From Antedon mediterranea (lineage: Eukaryota > Echinodermata > Crinoidea > Comatulida > Antedonidae): DNA of 60,000 nucleotides. Positions 22,159 to 33,702 of this stretch are shown in pieces. Position 1 is the first letter of the stretch. Each line of letters starts with the position of its first letter. A program made the translations under genes and the position numbers. The notes below the pieces were generated by a model. The model searched no databases. It saw only the letters and a list, made by a program, of their open reading frames with translations, and was not told where the DNA came from. The stretch spans positions 22,463,070 to 22,523,069 of the forward strand of contig NC_092671.1 in assembly GCF_964355755.1 (NCBI RefSeq), read 5' to 3'.

Positions 22159-23319
22159 CTAGAGGGTGAGCTCGCTTCGCTCGCTCCCCCTCTAGGAAGT
22201 GTAGACGATGGTTCTCGGAATGATAATGTTCTCCTTATACATTTTCTGTCGGTTACCATTATTGAAAATGCTTGACATTCGTAAAACTAAACTACTTTGT
22301 TTCACAGTGTTTTAGATGATTAATAACATTTTAAAGTATAGTTTTTATTGTTTGGTAGGGCCCTTTGGGGAGGCGGAGGTCATTTGAGGGAGGTGCTTAT
22401 TCGAGGGATATATGTTAAATTTTTTAGTTCTAATAATATGGTAACATTTATAATCAAATGAAATCCTCTCATAGATATGAAAAGTGGTAAAAAAGAATAA
22501 CAAATGCTTGGTAAATTGCAGATAACAGTGCGGTGAATTCTACTACAAATAGTATAATTGTGTTATTATAAATATGTGGATGGACGTTTATTAGATAGTT
22601 GGGTTGTGGGGGAGGGGGGTGTTATTATTCAAAGTGATGTTTTATTGGAGAGGCGTTTATTCAAATGAATACCATCCTCTTAATTATTAATACATTATTT
22701 AATTTAATCATCTTTTGAAACTAACTGCCGTGACAGAGTGGGCCCAAGAAAGAAGACATTACGGCTTGCAACATGGGCAGACATCTCGGTCCTAACGGGA
22801 CACAGGAAGATAGCCTACAGTTATTCCTGCAAGCTTACTCAATAAAACTCAGCTATCGGGATTTCACTCGAAAAATGTAATTTTATAATACTATTCCCCA
22901 CAATATATTCTGATTCTTTATGGCGTATATTTAATTTGATATTTATTAATTTGCAGTATAATTCCTATTATTTAACTACTGTACCTTCACACACGTGTGG
23001 TATGTTTTAAAATAAACAAAAAACTGAAATGGCTATGATTAATGGCCAATTTTTTTTTTCGTCTTCCAAAGGGACACTGTATTGATTGATGGAAAGTGCC
23101 TGTTTCCAGTCACCTTTAGGGTCAAATCTATTATTTTAACTGCTCCCTTGTGTATAAAAGAGAGAAAATATTTGAAACTAAGGTGAACTTATCTTAAACC
23201 CGGAAATTACTTTGACCGGGAAGAATTGAAATTGAGAGGAAAATCTAATGTTGAAATCATAAATGTTGTTAAAAAACTCTTTATAATATCTTCCTAAGAT
23301 ATAAATATGGAACAATAGC
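22159..23319. other. Unassigned left part of the insertion in the BEL 5' LTR
   Basis: It starts with an imperfect 37-bp palindrome (CTAGAGGGTGAGCTCGC ... CCCCCTCTAG at 22159-22195). GT-rich phrases follow near 22360-22440 and 22600-22630, and a short GC-richer stretch (CATGGGCAGACATCTCGGTC) at about 22770. No reading frame of note is seen and no clear repeat partner exists in the window. It may be a separate older element into which, or beside which, the LINE inserted. Confidence 0.4.
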
Positions 23320-26300
23320 GTCGGCGTGCACACTAATGTTAAAAAAATATCCAATGATCAACATCAAGAAAAAAGAGGTCCAGGAGTATGGAAAATCAAC
23401 AATAGTATCCTAAACGATAAAGAATACGTCCGAAAAATAAAAGGAATAATTGAAAATACAAAAAAAAAATGAAAACAATCTGAGACCAGACGTGCTCTGG
23501 GAATTACTTAAAGTAAAAATAAAAGAATGTTCTGTAAAATTTTGTAAAAAAAAGAAAATGGAAAGAAATTTGGATAAAGTAAGCTTAATAAAAGAAGTCA
23601 ACGAGCTTACACAAAAGCTTAATCAAGTATACGATGAAAGAATCGAAAAACAATTAATTACAAAAAGGGATAACTTAGAGAGCATATATTTAGTTGAAGC
23701 AAAAGGTGCAATTGTCAGATCCAGAATTGATTGGTTTGAAAAAGGAGAAAAAAATAATAAATTCTTCTTAGGGTTAGAAAAGAATAATGCTAAAAGAAAA
23801 CACATTAAATCTGTTTTAAAAAGTAATGGAAAATATACATCTAACAATGATGAAATTCTGAAAGAAGAAGTTCTATTTTATAAAAACATATACTCTAATA
23901 AAGAAATACCTCTAAACGATATGAACAAATATCTAAAGCACACAAAATTAAAAACGTTGTTAGAGGAAGATGTAATAAAATGTGAAGGTCTTGTAACAGT
24001 CGAAGAATGCACAAAAACGATTTTTAAAATGAAAATAAATAAGAGTCCTGGTATTGATGGATTAAGTGTAGAATTTTATCGTACATTTTGGGAGAATGTA
24101 AAATATTTATTGTGTGATTCATTGAATTATAGCTTTGTTAAAGGCATGTTATCAACAACACAAAGAAGAGGTATTATTAATCTTTTATACAAAAATGGAC
24201 AGAGGGAAAACCTAAACAATTGGAGACCAATAACACTACTTAATGTGGATTATAAAATATTGGCTCACATTCTAGCTAATAGGTTACACAACGTTATAGG
24301 TTCCATTATAAATGAAGATCAAAAAGGTTATATTAAGAAAAGGTTTGGAGGAGAAAATGTAAGACTGGTAAACGACATACTAGACTACACAAAAGCAAAA
24401 AGTATTACAGGTGCTATTGTTTTTCTTGATTATGCGAAAGCTTTCGACTCAATAGACAGAATACTGCTGTTTAAGGTTTTAAAACTCTTTGGTTTTGGAA
24501 ATTCATTTATCAAATGGATAAAGGTTATGTATAAAGAAACAGAATGTGTCATAGTAAACAACGGATGGTTGTCAGAAAAGTTTAAAATGGAGTGTGGTGT
24601 GAGGCAAGGCTGCCCATTATCTGCTTTGCTATTTATTCTGGTATCAGAAATAATGGCAGTAAATATCAGAAATAATTCTAAATGTATAGGAATTACGTTA
24701 CCTAATAGCAATGACGATGATGATAATATCGTTAAAATTGCTCAATTAGCGGATGACACCGTAATTTTTTCACATGACGAAGGTAGTTTAAAATATTTCT
24801 TTAATGAGATTGAGTCTTTTTGTAGTGTTTCAGGGTTAACATTAAATAGAAAAAAGACAAATGGTATGTGGATTGGTGTAAACGAAAATAGTGTTTCAAA
24901 ACCATTAGATATTACATGGACTAGTGAACCTGTTAAATTTTTAGGAATCCATATAGGTTACAATAAGCATTTATGTGAAAAGAGAAACTGGGACAAAAAA
25001 ATTACCAACCTAGAAAACGTATTAAATTTATGGAAAAGAAGGAATCTTACCTTTTTTGGTAAAATAACTATTATTAAAACACTTGCATTGTCTAAGTTTA
25101 TATATAACGCAAGTATAATTGATGTTCCCAAAGATATAGTTAAACAAATAGAAAAACTATTATATACGTTCCTATGGGGAACCAGAAGGGAAAAGATAAA
25201 GAGAATAACCTTAATTAAAAATATTAAGGAAGGTGGTTTAAACATGCCAGATATTAGCTCTGTGGTTGAATCACTTAAACTGAATTGGGTCAAGCGACTG
25301 TTAAGTCCAGATCCAGGTAAATGGAAATGCATACCAAAATATTTCCTTCACCCAATTGAATATACAATAAAAAGTACTAAACTTAATGTACATGATCATG
25401 CTAACTTGAGAGATATGCCTACATTCTACAAGAACATGATTAATGCTGTTGTAAAATTTAATAATATTGTGTATTCAGAACCAACAACTTTAATAGAAAT
25501 AAAAAATCAACAACTATGGGAAAATAAGTTTATACTATCTAACAATAAATCATTGTACTTCAAATCATGGTTATATTCTGATTATAAAGTAATAGGTGAC
25601 ATATTTATAAATGATAGAGTATGTACCGCAGGTGAAATAATCTCAAATTTGTATAAAAAACATAATGGTTTAATCGAATATTTACAGCTTATGAATGCCA
25701 TACCAAATGGGTGGAAAGAAATTATTAGAAAAGACAATACAAATAATCAAGATGTAGGTAATAATGACTCATTGTTTCATAAGAACATTAAAGGATCTAT
25801 CTACTATAAATATTTTATAAACAAACGTTCCACTGAACCAGGTTCACAAAGAAAATGGGAATGTGAGCTAAATAACGTAGAAATAGATTGGAATAAAGTA
25901 TGGTATTATAAGGTATACAAGATGAAACATATAGTTAAAGTTGCTCAATTCAACTTTAAACTCTTACATCGAATATTACCGTGTAAAAAAAGATTAAAAT
26001 TATGGAATTTGGCAGAAAATAATTTATGTGACAATTGTATAAATCAGATAGAAAGTGAACAGCACATGCTGTTTGAATGCAATGCCATTCAATGGACATG
26101 GCACAAATTTAAAGGTGTGCTGGCTAATTGCTTTCCAGCTGAAGATAATATTACATGGTTTAAAATTGTTACAGGAACAAAAAACAATATTGTAAATGAA
26201 TTGATTTCTATGTTTTTATTCTGTATATACAAGGTACACATAATATCCAATGGTGGAAGAAAAGATAAAGATGATAAAAAAAAGATCTGGATTCTTTTCA

Positions 26301-26407
26301 CTGCTGAAGTTAAAAATCTAATAGAAAATGAACATATGTGTAACTTCATTAAGGCACAACGTAAATGGGGTGCAAAAAAGGAAACTCTGTTACAATTGAT
26401 AGCATGA
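23320..26407 (+). pseudogene. L1-Tx1-clade LINE ORF2, 5' truncated
   Basis: A 985-codon frame (23450-26407) covers the connector (GAIVRSRIDWFEKGEKNNKFF), reverse transcriptase (KSPGIDGLSVEFY, VFLDYAKAFDSIDR, GVRQGCPLSALLF near residue 382, QLADDTVIF near 432) and the C-terminal zf-RVT-like Cys region (CDNCINQIESEQHMLFEC near 860). This is the L1 Tx1-like layout. Upstream, 23335-23465 continues in another frame with RGPGVWKINNSILN, the segment after the endonuclease. The two frames meet in an A-run at about 23459-23469, so a one-base slip there separates them. The endonuclease itself is missing, so this is a 5'-truncated copy. Confidence 0.85.
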
Positions 26408-27200
26408 ATATAGTCTGTATGAAGTGTTTTTTTTTTCATGTTTTCTAAAATGCAATATGTTTTGTTTATTTCCCAATTACAAATTGTATACAGAAGTAGA
26501 AGTAGTATTATAATAAGATGTCATCGGGTATGAAGCGTCTCACATACACACAGAGCCAAAATGGCATCTTGGACTTGCACGGTGTATGGACTCTAACCTT
26601 ACGGTTTTCATTTTAATATTTCATTCCACTCTATCATCCTTATCTAGTTTTCAAACTTTTGCATTCCTCTTTTTTCATCTCATCCTTTTTGTCTTGGTGA
26701 AAAGGGAGGATATTTTATATTCCTCCTCTGAGTTTATAGCCTCTCTACCAGAACATGAACAAGATTTTATAAGTACGTTTTTAATGACAGTTCATAGACT
26801 TTTATTACCATCTTTTATCTTTATATTTTAATTAACATCTTTTTAAAATTGTAAATGAAAGCATGGTTATTATATTGAAATTAATCATCTTTTTATGTAA
26901 ATATGCCTACTTTTTAACTACTTGTTAACTTGTAACAATCTTAGTAATATACAACAGAAATAGAAATATTCATACAAATAATTAATTGCTACAATGTACC
27001 TTTATTTTATATATAATATATATACATATAAATCTGAGAATTATAATAAAAGTGGGAAGACCCCACACAAGACAAAAAAAAAATCTACGTTTCGCGGTAC
27101 ATCTCGGATAGATAAGGTAGGTATCCAAGGCGGAGATTTGTAACGAAGTTTTTGCATTGTGCTCGCCTATGTCAGAATTAACCATAATTTATATATAGAT
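26408..27200. other. LINE 3' untranslated region and unassigned sequence
   Basis: AT-rich, no coding frame. It includes a T10 run soon after the ORF2 stop, a (TA)n stretch near 27003-27025 and an A10 run at about 27077. The LINE 3' end is not clear; the A10 run followed by unrelated sequence could mark it. A target duplication with 22158 could not be recognised. Confidence 0.4.
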
Positions 27201-27486
27201 TATGGCTGTCACCCTTCTAGTGACGACCTTATTGCCTATCATATGACTTGCTGCAACTAAAAACTTAAATCATCTTTTAATTATACAAATGTTTCTTCCT
27301 TTCTACGCATGCGTGATACAAGCGATCGTTCTATAACGATCCAATTATAGAAAATGAAAAATACAAAAATAAACAAGTCTATGCACACTTTGGACAATAA
27401 TCGAAGTCTTTGTTAAGTGCGCTATGTCGCAAGACATTCAGCATTCGTGATTGATTAAAATGTATATTTATACTCGGGGTAACCTC

Positions 27487-27740
27487 TTCAGTCAAAGACT
27501 GGTCTCCCAGAGGGCCCAATTGGTGATCAGTGGCTGTGATGTACTAATACACCGGGGTAACCCCCTACTCGACTCGAAAGATGTACTAGGTTCTTTAAAG
27601 TGCACACGAGCTAGATGTGTACACTGGACCTACGGTTTATAGTCCTTATCCGAGAAGACTCGTTCTACCAACAGAACCATGGAGTGAGTGAGCCTCGAAC
27701 CTCTGCCGATGTTATGGCTACGTAATTACGTTTCCACTTT
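27487..27740 (-). mobile_element. tRNA-derived SINE, second copy (antisense)
   Basis: Read on the minus strand it matches 2285-2530: the Ser/Leu-like head (with GGTTCGAGGCTC), then the ACTATAAACCGTAGGTCCAG and CTTTAAAGAACCTAGTACAT blocks. Box A is degraded and the tail is missing or truncated. It lies in unit 2 just before the duplicated tail exons and is absent from unit 1. Confidence 0.75.
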
Positions 27741-28091
27741 CTTGTTTGCGGTACAGAACGATCACAGCATGTTGATTATAATTTTTTTATTGTGTTTTTC
27801 TATGGGAGATAACCCAGAAGCCTAGAAGTAGAAATGAATAATTTTACAGGTAAGCTTTAATATAGTTTATAAACCTAGTATGTCAAATGAGAATACTTCT
27901 TTTTCTAATAGAAGAGACAATTCCAGAGTGCCATAAAATCAAGACCATATATTAATTGGTTCTAAACATGGAACAAAATGTTATGGTAGATCTTAAGTTC
28001 TTCAATGCAATCAGTGAAATCAAAGGACTTAATGTACAGATAGATATTAGGAATATATTAAATTGTTAACTTTTCATTTATTATTGATCAG

Positions 28092-29150
28092 CAGATGAAA
28101 CTTTTGAAGCAGAAGAAAACAATGACATCACAGGTAAGCTTATAAAAAATTTGTAATAAAAATCTATACCAGCTGGTGCTGAGGTGAGGTGAAATTAAGA
28201 TTGACTATTTCTATGAAGTTCTTTTTTAGTGTTAAAATTAATTAATCCATGTCCCATTTCCCATTCCAAGCATGTGTCATCAGAAATGTTTAAGAGTTGT
28301 GCAACTGTAGATGCCGGAAATGGCACTTATCAGACACAAATTAGATTTTTGTAAGCATTAAATTCCTAACATTTTATTGTTGTTGTTCATCAGCAGATGA
28401 TGCTGATAATTATGGACAACTAGAAATTGCCAGGTAAGTCTACTACAATATTAGCAGCAAAACATTTGAAAACACAAATCTACAATGTATCAAGAACGAA
28501 AATGTATAAAATGTTAATGTTATAAATTGTTTTTGTTTACTACTATAGGAGATGACCTATAGGCCTACAACCATGCCAATTTCCCAGGTAAGTTTATATT
28601 TAAAAAGGTTCGTTCTTCACATGCCAAAGAGCATAAAATAATGATTAGACTGGGTTCCAGCTAGTAAATAGTAAAGATAAATAATTGGGCACATATGGTA
28701 TGATAACCTACGTCGTTCTTATCGGATGTTTGCGGTCTGCAAATCGATTTCTTCACATATTTCCCCATTGCATAAATCTGAGTATTATATTATACATATG
28801 AAACGCCATATGTGCCAAAATATTTATCTTTACTATTTACGGGCTGGAACCCAGTCTAATATAGGATGGTAGTCTGAGGTTGTCATATGTACCTCTGTAT
28901 TTAAGCATTTTAATTGGAATATTGTTGAACATTAAATGGAATATAGTGTTATTTTTTAACAAGTACAGAACTACAGTAGTTATAAAATATGATTCCAAGT
29001 GAATAGCTGTTTTGTGACATCAAAATAGAATTATTTCTTTAGGAGGACAAATACATCTGTAAGAGATGATAGAATAACTGCATTTTTGTTTTTCTCATTT
29101 TGCAGGCAAGAAAGAGTTGGCGAAATTGTTGACATCGAATCCTGAATTCC
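28092..29150 (+). pseudogene. Unit 2 copies of the PKHD1L1-like tail exons
   Basis: Exon-like pieces are 28092-28133 (ADETFEAEENNDITG, phase 1 at both ends, CAG/GTAAGC), 28394-28433 (ADDADNYGQLEIA), 28549-28587 and about 29106-29145. The second piece lacks 8 bases present in unit 1, so the downstream frame is lost. The acceptor of the exon at 27806 is changed from TATAG to TATGG. The first mini-exon (28092) has no counterpart in unit 1. Together they look like a decayed duplicate of a gene end. Confidence 0.45.
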
Positions 29151-32100
29151 CATTGATGGGGGGGGGGGTGTGGTGAGGGGGTGTGGGGCGAGGCGAGTTT
29201 TGATGTTAACGATTTTAAAAGGTTTGAAAATTGATATAACATTACAGTATGTACACGTTCTGATTGATATACTTGTTTTTAGTAGTGTTACCATATCAAT
29301 TTGTCAGGCTGTTGCACCTAAGAAAACAAATAAATATTTCTTAAAGTGTAGTTGGGTATTTGGGCTACAATAGTCTATAGATTATAGCATGAATTATTAG
29401 TTTAAACTAATTGATACATGGTTATAATACTACAAGCTTATCAATTTGGAAATGTTTGCAATATTAAAGTGTAATTTGGTATTTGGACTATAGTCTATAG
29501 CATGGATTTAATTAGTTTAAACTAATTGATACCGTAAATCTTCTTGTCTTGTAACCCTGGGTTATTATTTTTTTAGGGTGGGTGTTAGAAGAGTGGGGTG
29601 GGGGGGGGTTACTATTTGAGTAGTGGGTTATTATTACTAATCTTAAATTAGGCATCTGAAAATTGTAACCCACCCCAACTTTTCCAGTCAGAAAATCATA
29701 GAAAAAATAATAAAACAGTACGAATAAATAAATTTGTTTGAACTCTAACTTTATTTTATAAACTCAAAAACACTCAATCCTCCCGAGATCAACATGCATT
29801 ATCTTCTTATTTTCAATATACGGCTGCATAAAAAACGACCAGTCTTTATATTGTCATTTTGTCAATAGTTTTTGTGACTCTAGTATTAACCTCCCCCATG
29901 GGTCACTATTAGAGTAGTGGGTTATTATTATAGATTGACTTATAAGTTGTGTTACTACTAGAAGGTGGGTTATAATTGGAGTATGGGTTACTATTAGAAT
30001 TGACGGTACATGATTATGGTAAATTTGATCAATTTGGAAATATTAAAGTGTAATTTATTAAGTTATTCAGTGATTAAATATTTCAAAGTATCAGCTAGAA
30101 TGTAAATGTTTCTAATTTATTTTTCTTTACATTATGATCATTTAAGTATACATAAAAATCATCACATATAAGAGAAGAACAATTGTCCTGTAATTGGTCC
30201 TGCTGGAGATAGATTTCATACATGTTAAAAACGTCTTTTAATTAATACTGTAACAGACTGAAATTAGGAACTATATGTTCGATTCAATTAATAGTATTCT
30301 TAACACAGTACATTACTGTAGCAGCTTTGAGCGAGTAGCCAGATTTCCAATTCTTACATGATTGTACAGTAGAACAAATCATTAATAAAATAATCCAATA
30401 CTTTTACTAGACATCAGACAAGTGTCTTCCCTGATTAACAAATGATTAAAAATAAGTTATTGTAGATGAATCTAAAGATGTTAAAAACCACATGGACAAT
30501 TGTTATTTAAATATTTTTAACGTCATGACAATACAAATTACATATTTAGATTATGATATCAACTAAGAACAATATAGCTATAGAATATGAGAATTACTGC
30601 AACCAGCTGCCCAAGAACATTTACTCCATCAACACATCAGACACTAGGCATATATGAAAAGGAAAAATACATTGTTAATGTTAACACAACAAGTACCAGA
30701 CAACATAACTCTTTTAGGATCATTTCAGCCACCAGTTATTGCGGCCATCAGTTATGCCAGTACATTTTTTTTTAAATTTATTTTACATGTGCCAAAAAGT
30801 ATGTGTGATTTTCGAAAATAAAGTTGTTTTGATTCGGTTTTTTTTTATTCTGCAAATTGTGTTTTTTAAATGTTGGAAATTAGTTTTTTTATAATTAGTT
30901 ACAATTACCAATATTAATAATTAATATTCATTTTATCGATAACAGGAATATTGTTTCTGTGCCACGCCTATTAAGTTATGTTTTTTCTGTCAAACATACA
31001 TTTTAATACGTTTGGGATCACATATTGTTATAAACTCCAAGTACATAAGAAATGAAAAAGTACAATTAAAAAAAAAGGAAATATTGTGTTTATGAGCCTT
31101 CTTGTTTGGGGTATGTATAATAATGATATGCAGAAATAAGAAAAGATGTAAAAAAAGAAGAAATATACAATTAATTATTATGATATTATGAACAAAACAT
31201 TAAAACTAGATGTTTATAGATTGGTAGCAGCTTTGAGCGAGTAGCCAGATTTCCAAATCTTACATGATTGTACAGTAGAACAAATCATTAATAAAATAAT
31301 CCAATACTTTTACTAGACATCAGACAAGTGTCTTCCCTGATTAAAAAATGATTAAAAATGAGTTATTGTAGATGAATCTAAAGATGTTAAAAACCACATG
31401 GACAATTGTTATTTAAATATTTTTAACGTCATGACAATACAAATTACATATTTAGATTATGACATCAACTAAGAACAATATAGCCATAGAAAATGAGAAG
31501 TACTGCAACCAGTTGCCCAAGAACATTTACTCCATCAACACATCAGACACTAGGCATATATAAAAGTTAAAAAAAAAGAAATATACAATTAATTATTATG
31601 ATATTATGAACAAAACATTAAAACTAGATGTTTATAGATTGGTAAAATTTGTTTTGTATTTAAGACAGTACATTGAATAGTATTTATCGGCTGTTACTAA
31701 TTAATTAATATAATTATACAATATTCATAAAAACAACATACATTTTTATGCATGCGCATCATCTCTTTTGGGACCTGTAACATAATAAAAAATCATTTAA
31801 TACATTTTTAGTATAATGGCCATTTAGTTCTCAGCAGGCTATTTGGAGGCCTCCTTTTGTTTGGTGCGCATAAGTGGGCCCGATCATCTGTTTAACACCC
31901 ATATGGGAATCCTGGGCGTCAATCTACTAGGCCTACCTAGGCTAGGACTTACCTAAGATAAGCTAAATAGGCCTAGGCTAGTTATTTAATTTCAGCCCTA
32001 ATTATTAGCGACATACAGTACTGTGCGGCGACTATAATAGGCTAGGCCTAACCTTTTAGCTTAGCTGACTAGGCTTTTGTAACTAGTTTTTAAAATTGGT

Positions 32101-32385
32101 ACCAACTCACCTCACGCCCAGAGCCAGGCGGCAAAGGCCACATCACTTAGACCTACCTAGGCTAATTAAAAGACATGCCTCTAGGACCTAGAATTATTTA
32201 TAAATTTGGTGGTATGAAAACGTTAAGGGGAAAGACGAAAAGGGTTATATCTGCCATTTTAGCTACAAAAAAAAAAAGTTTGTGTCGTAATTGGAATCAT
32301 TAACATATATGTTGAAACGCGCAAAAAAAAGAATATATTTAGCCGATATTTTGGTTTAAGGTCAGCATTTACACACTTTCCCTTA
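29151..32385. other. Non-coding part of tandem unit 2
   Basis: Follows 6690-9800 of unit 1. It contains G9 at 29159-29167, the GGGTTATTATT block at 29570-30000, the empty site for the 154-bp MITE at about 30001-30018 and a shorter TAGGCCTA region at 31935-32165. No gene is seen. Confidence 0.55.
31219..31640 (+). repeat. Local duplication inside unit 2
   Basis: The GTAGCAGCTTTGAGCGAGTA block and the following 340 bases repeat 30317-30655. The segment ends with a repeat of the AAATATACAATTAATTATTA phrase from about 31163-31217. Unit 1 has these sequences once, so the duplication followed the main tandem event. Confidence 0.7.
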
Positions 32386-32716
32386 TAGTCTGGTAGTTGA
32401 AGGGTTGAACCGGGAAAAAATGGTACAAAGCAAATTTTTACATCGTTGGAAGCGCAATTTTATGGAGAATAACATATCCAAAATCGACAAAAATCCAACT
32501 TGGGGAAAATTTTTTTGACGCGTTTTACTTTTATTTTGTCAATTTACTTAAAAAAACCAATCTTACAGTCATTATAATCGTATATCTTGGAAACCGCTAA
32601 CTGTAGAGTCTTTAATTTGGTCTCTAATTGTTTGTTATGTACATATTTCTATTTGCTCTTACGAAATTCTTTGTCAAACAAGGCCAACAGCCATTAAGTC
32701 GCGTGCTACAATGCAT

Positions 32717-33406
32717 AGTGATACCGGACCGACAGACAGACCGACAGACAGACCGACCGACCGACATAGTGAACTATACTGACCGAAATTACTGAACATG
32801 TTTAAAAATGTTGAAATGTTTAAAAACATTTATATTTTTTTAATTTACACGTGCGTAGCCTGTCACTTTTGACGTGCTCGTATAACATAATTTCGAGTTG
32901 AAAAGTAAGTCAAGAAAACAGAAATCGGGCAAAAAGAGTGCGCAATAACATTTAACGCGCAGTGCGCGCGCAAAAACATGCGCACTCATGGCAATTTTGT
33001 AAACGCTTAAAATTGCCTGAAACGTACTTTTATTTCATCGAAAATAAATTTTGAAAATTCTAAGCGCACGTACGCATGCGTTACATGCGCTACGCACGTA
33101 ATTGTATTGCCATATGATGATTTATGCCCTGAAATTTATGAGTACCAAATTTTATTTAATTGTGATTCATGGTTGTGAAGATATTACAAACGTGATTTCG
33201 TTAAATCGTGCGTAGACCGCGTAATTTTTTATTGCGCACCGTGAAAACATAACCACATTGATTCCTGGCCATAAGGAATATACTGTGAAAAATTGACCTA
33301 GCTAGATTAAACTTATATCAAGATAAGGTCAGAAAGCGATAAAACGCATAGTGATACCGGACCGACAGACCGACAGACAGACAGACCGACCGACCGACAT
33401 AGTGAA
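32717..33406 (+). repeat. Two GACAGACCGACC microsatellites with shared flanks
   Basis: AGTGATACCGGACCGACAGA leads a (GACA/GACC)n tract at 32718-32770 and again at 33347-33405. Both are followed by GACATAGTGAA. Between them, 32940-33110 is rich in CpG/GCGC phrases (CGCGCAGTGCGCGCGC), unlike the AT-rich surroundings. Confidence 0.7.
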
Positions 33407-33702
33407 TTATAGAGTCGCTTCCACGCGACTAAAAATGGCGGGAAAGTTTATTTCTTGACATCTTGACCTTTGACCTCATATTTCGATATCTCAATAAATA
33501 CTGAGTGTACAAATTTAAAATTGGTCTTAAATTGTTCGTAAAGTGAACATTTCTATTCATGCTAATGACAGGTTTTTAAAATAAACGACATTAAAGAGGT
33601 CATTTTGAAACCATAAACTTGTATAATAACAATATAGATGGAAGATGGAACATTTTGTAATAAAATCGACTTAATTATAAAATTAGGCCATACCATTCTA
33701 TT

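Larger units (their letters stand above)
10559..27343 (-). mobile_element. BEL/Pao LTR retrotransposon carrying three later insertions
   Basis: The outer ends are TGGTACGTC (10559) and ...GATCCA (27343), flanked by ATTAT at 10554-10558 and 27344-27348, a 5-bp duplication usual for BEL/Pao. On the minus strand the order is 5' LTR (right), gag with DUF1759-type domain and zinc knuckles, aspartic protease, reverse transcriptase/RNase H, integrase, polypurine tract, 3' LTR (left). Both LTRs match each other once the insertions are removed. The element is dead: gag and pol have several frameshifts. Guests are 10800-12427, 12830-16488 and about 22159-27200. Subtracting these leaves about 6.5 kb, a normal size for the family. 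Confidence 0.85.
21675..27343 (-). repeat. BEL 5' LTR, split by a 5-kb insertion
   Basis: The LTR parts are 21675-22158 and about 27201-27343. The junction sequence in the other LTR (ACTATACATTATGGCTGTC at 12605-12623) is the empty site and shows that 22159-27200 was inserted. The minus-strand sequence just inside 21675 (ACAATTCAATTTC...) should hold the primer-binding site, but it lacks the usual TGG start. Confidence 0.8.
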
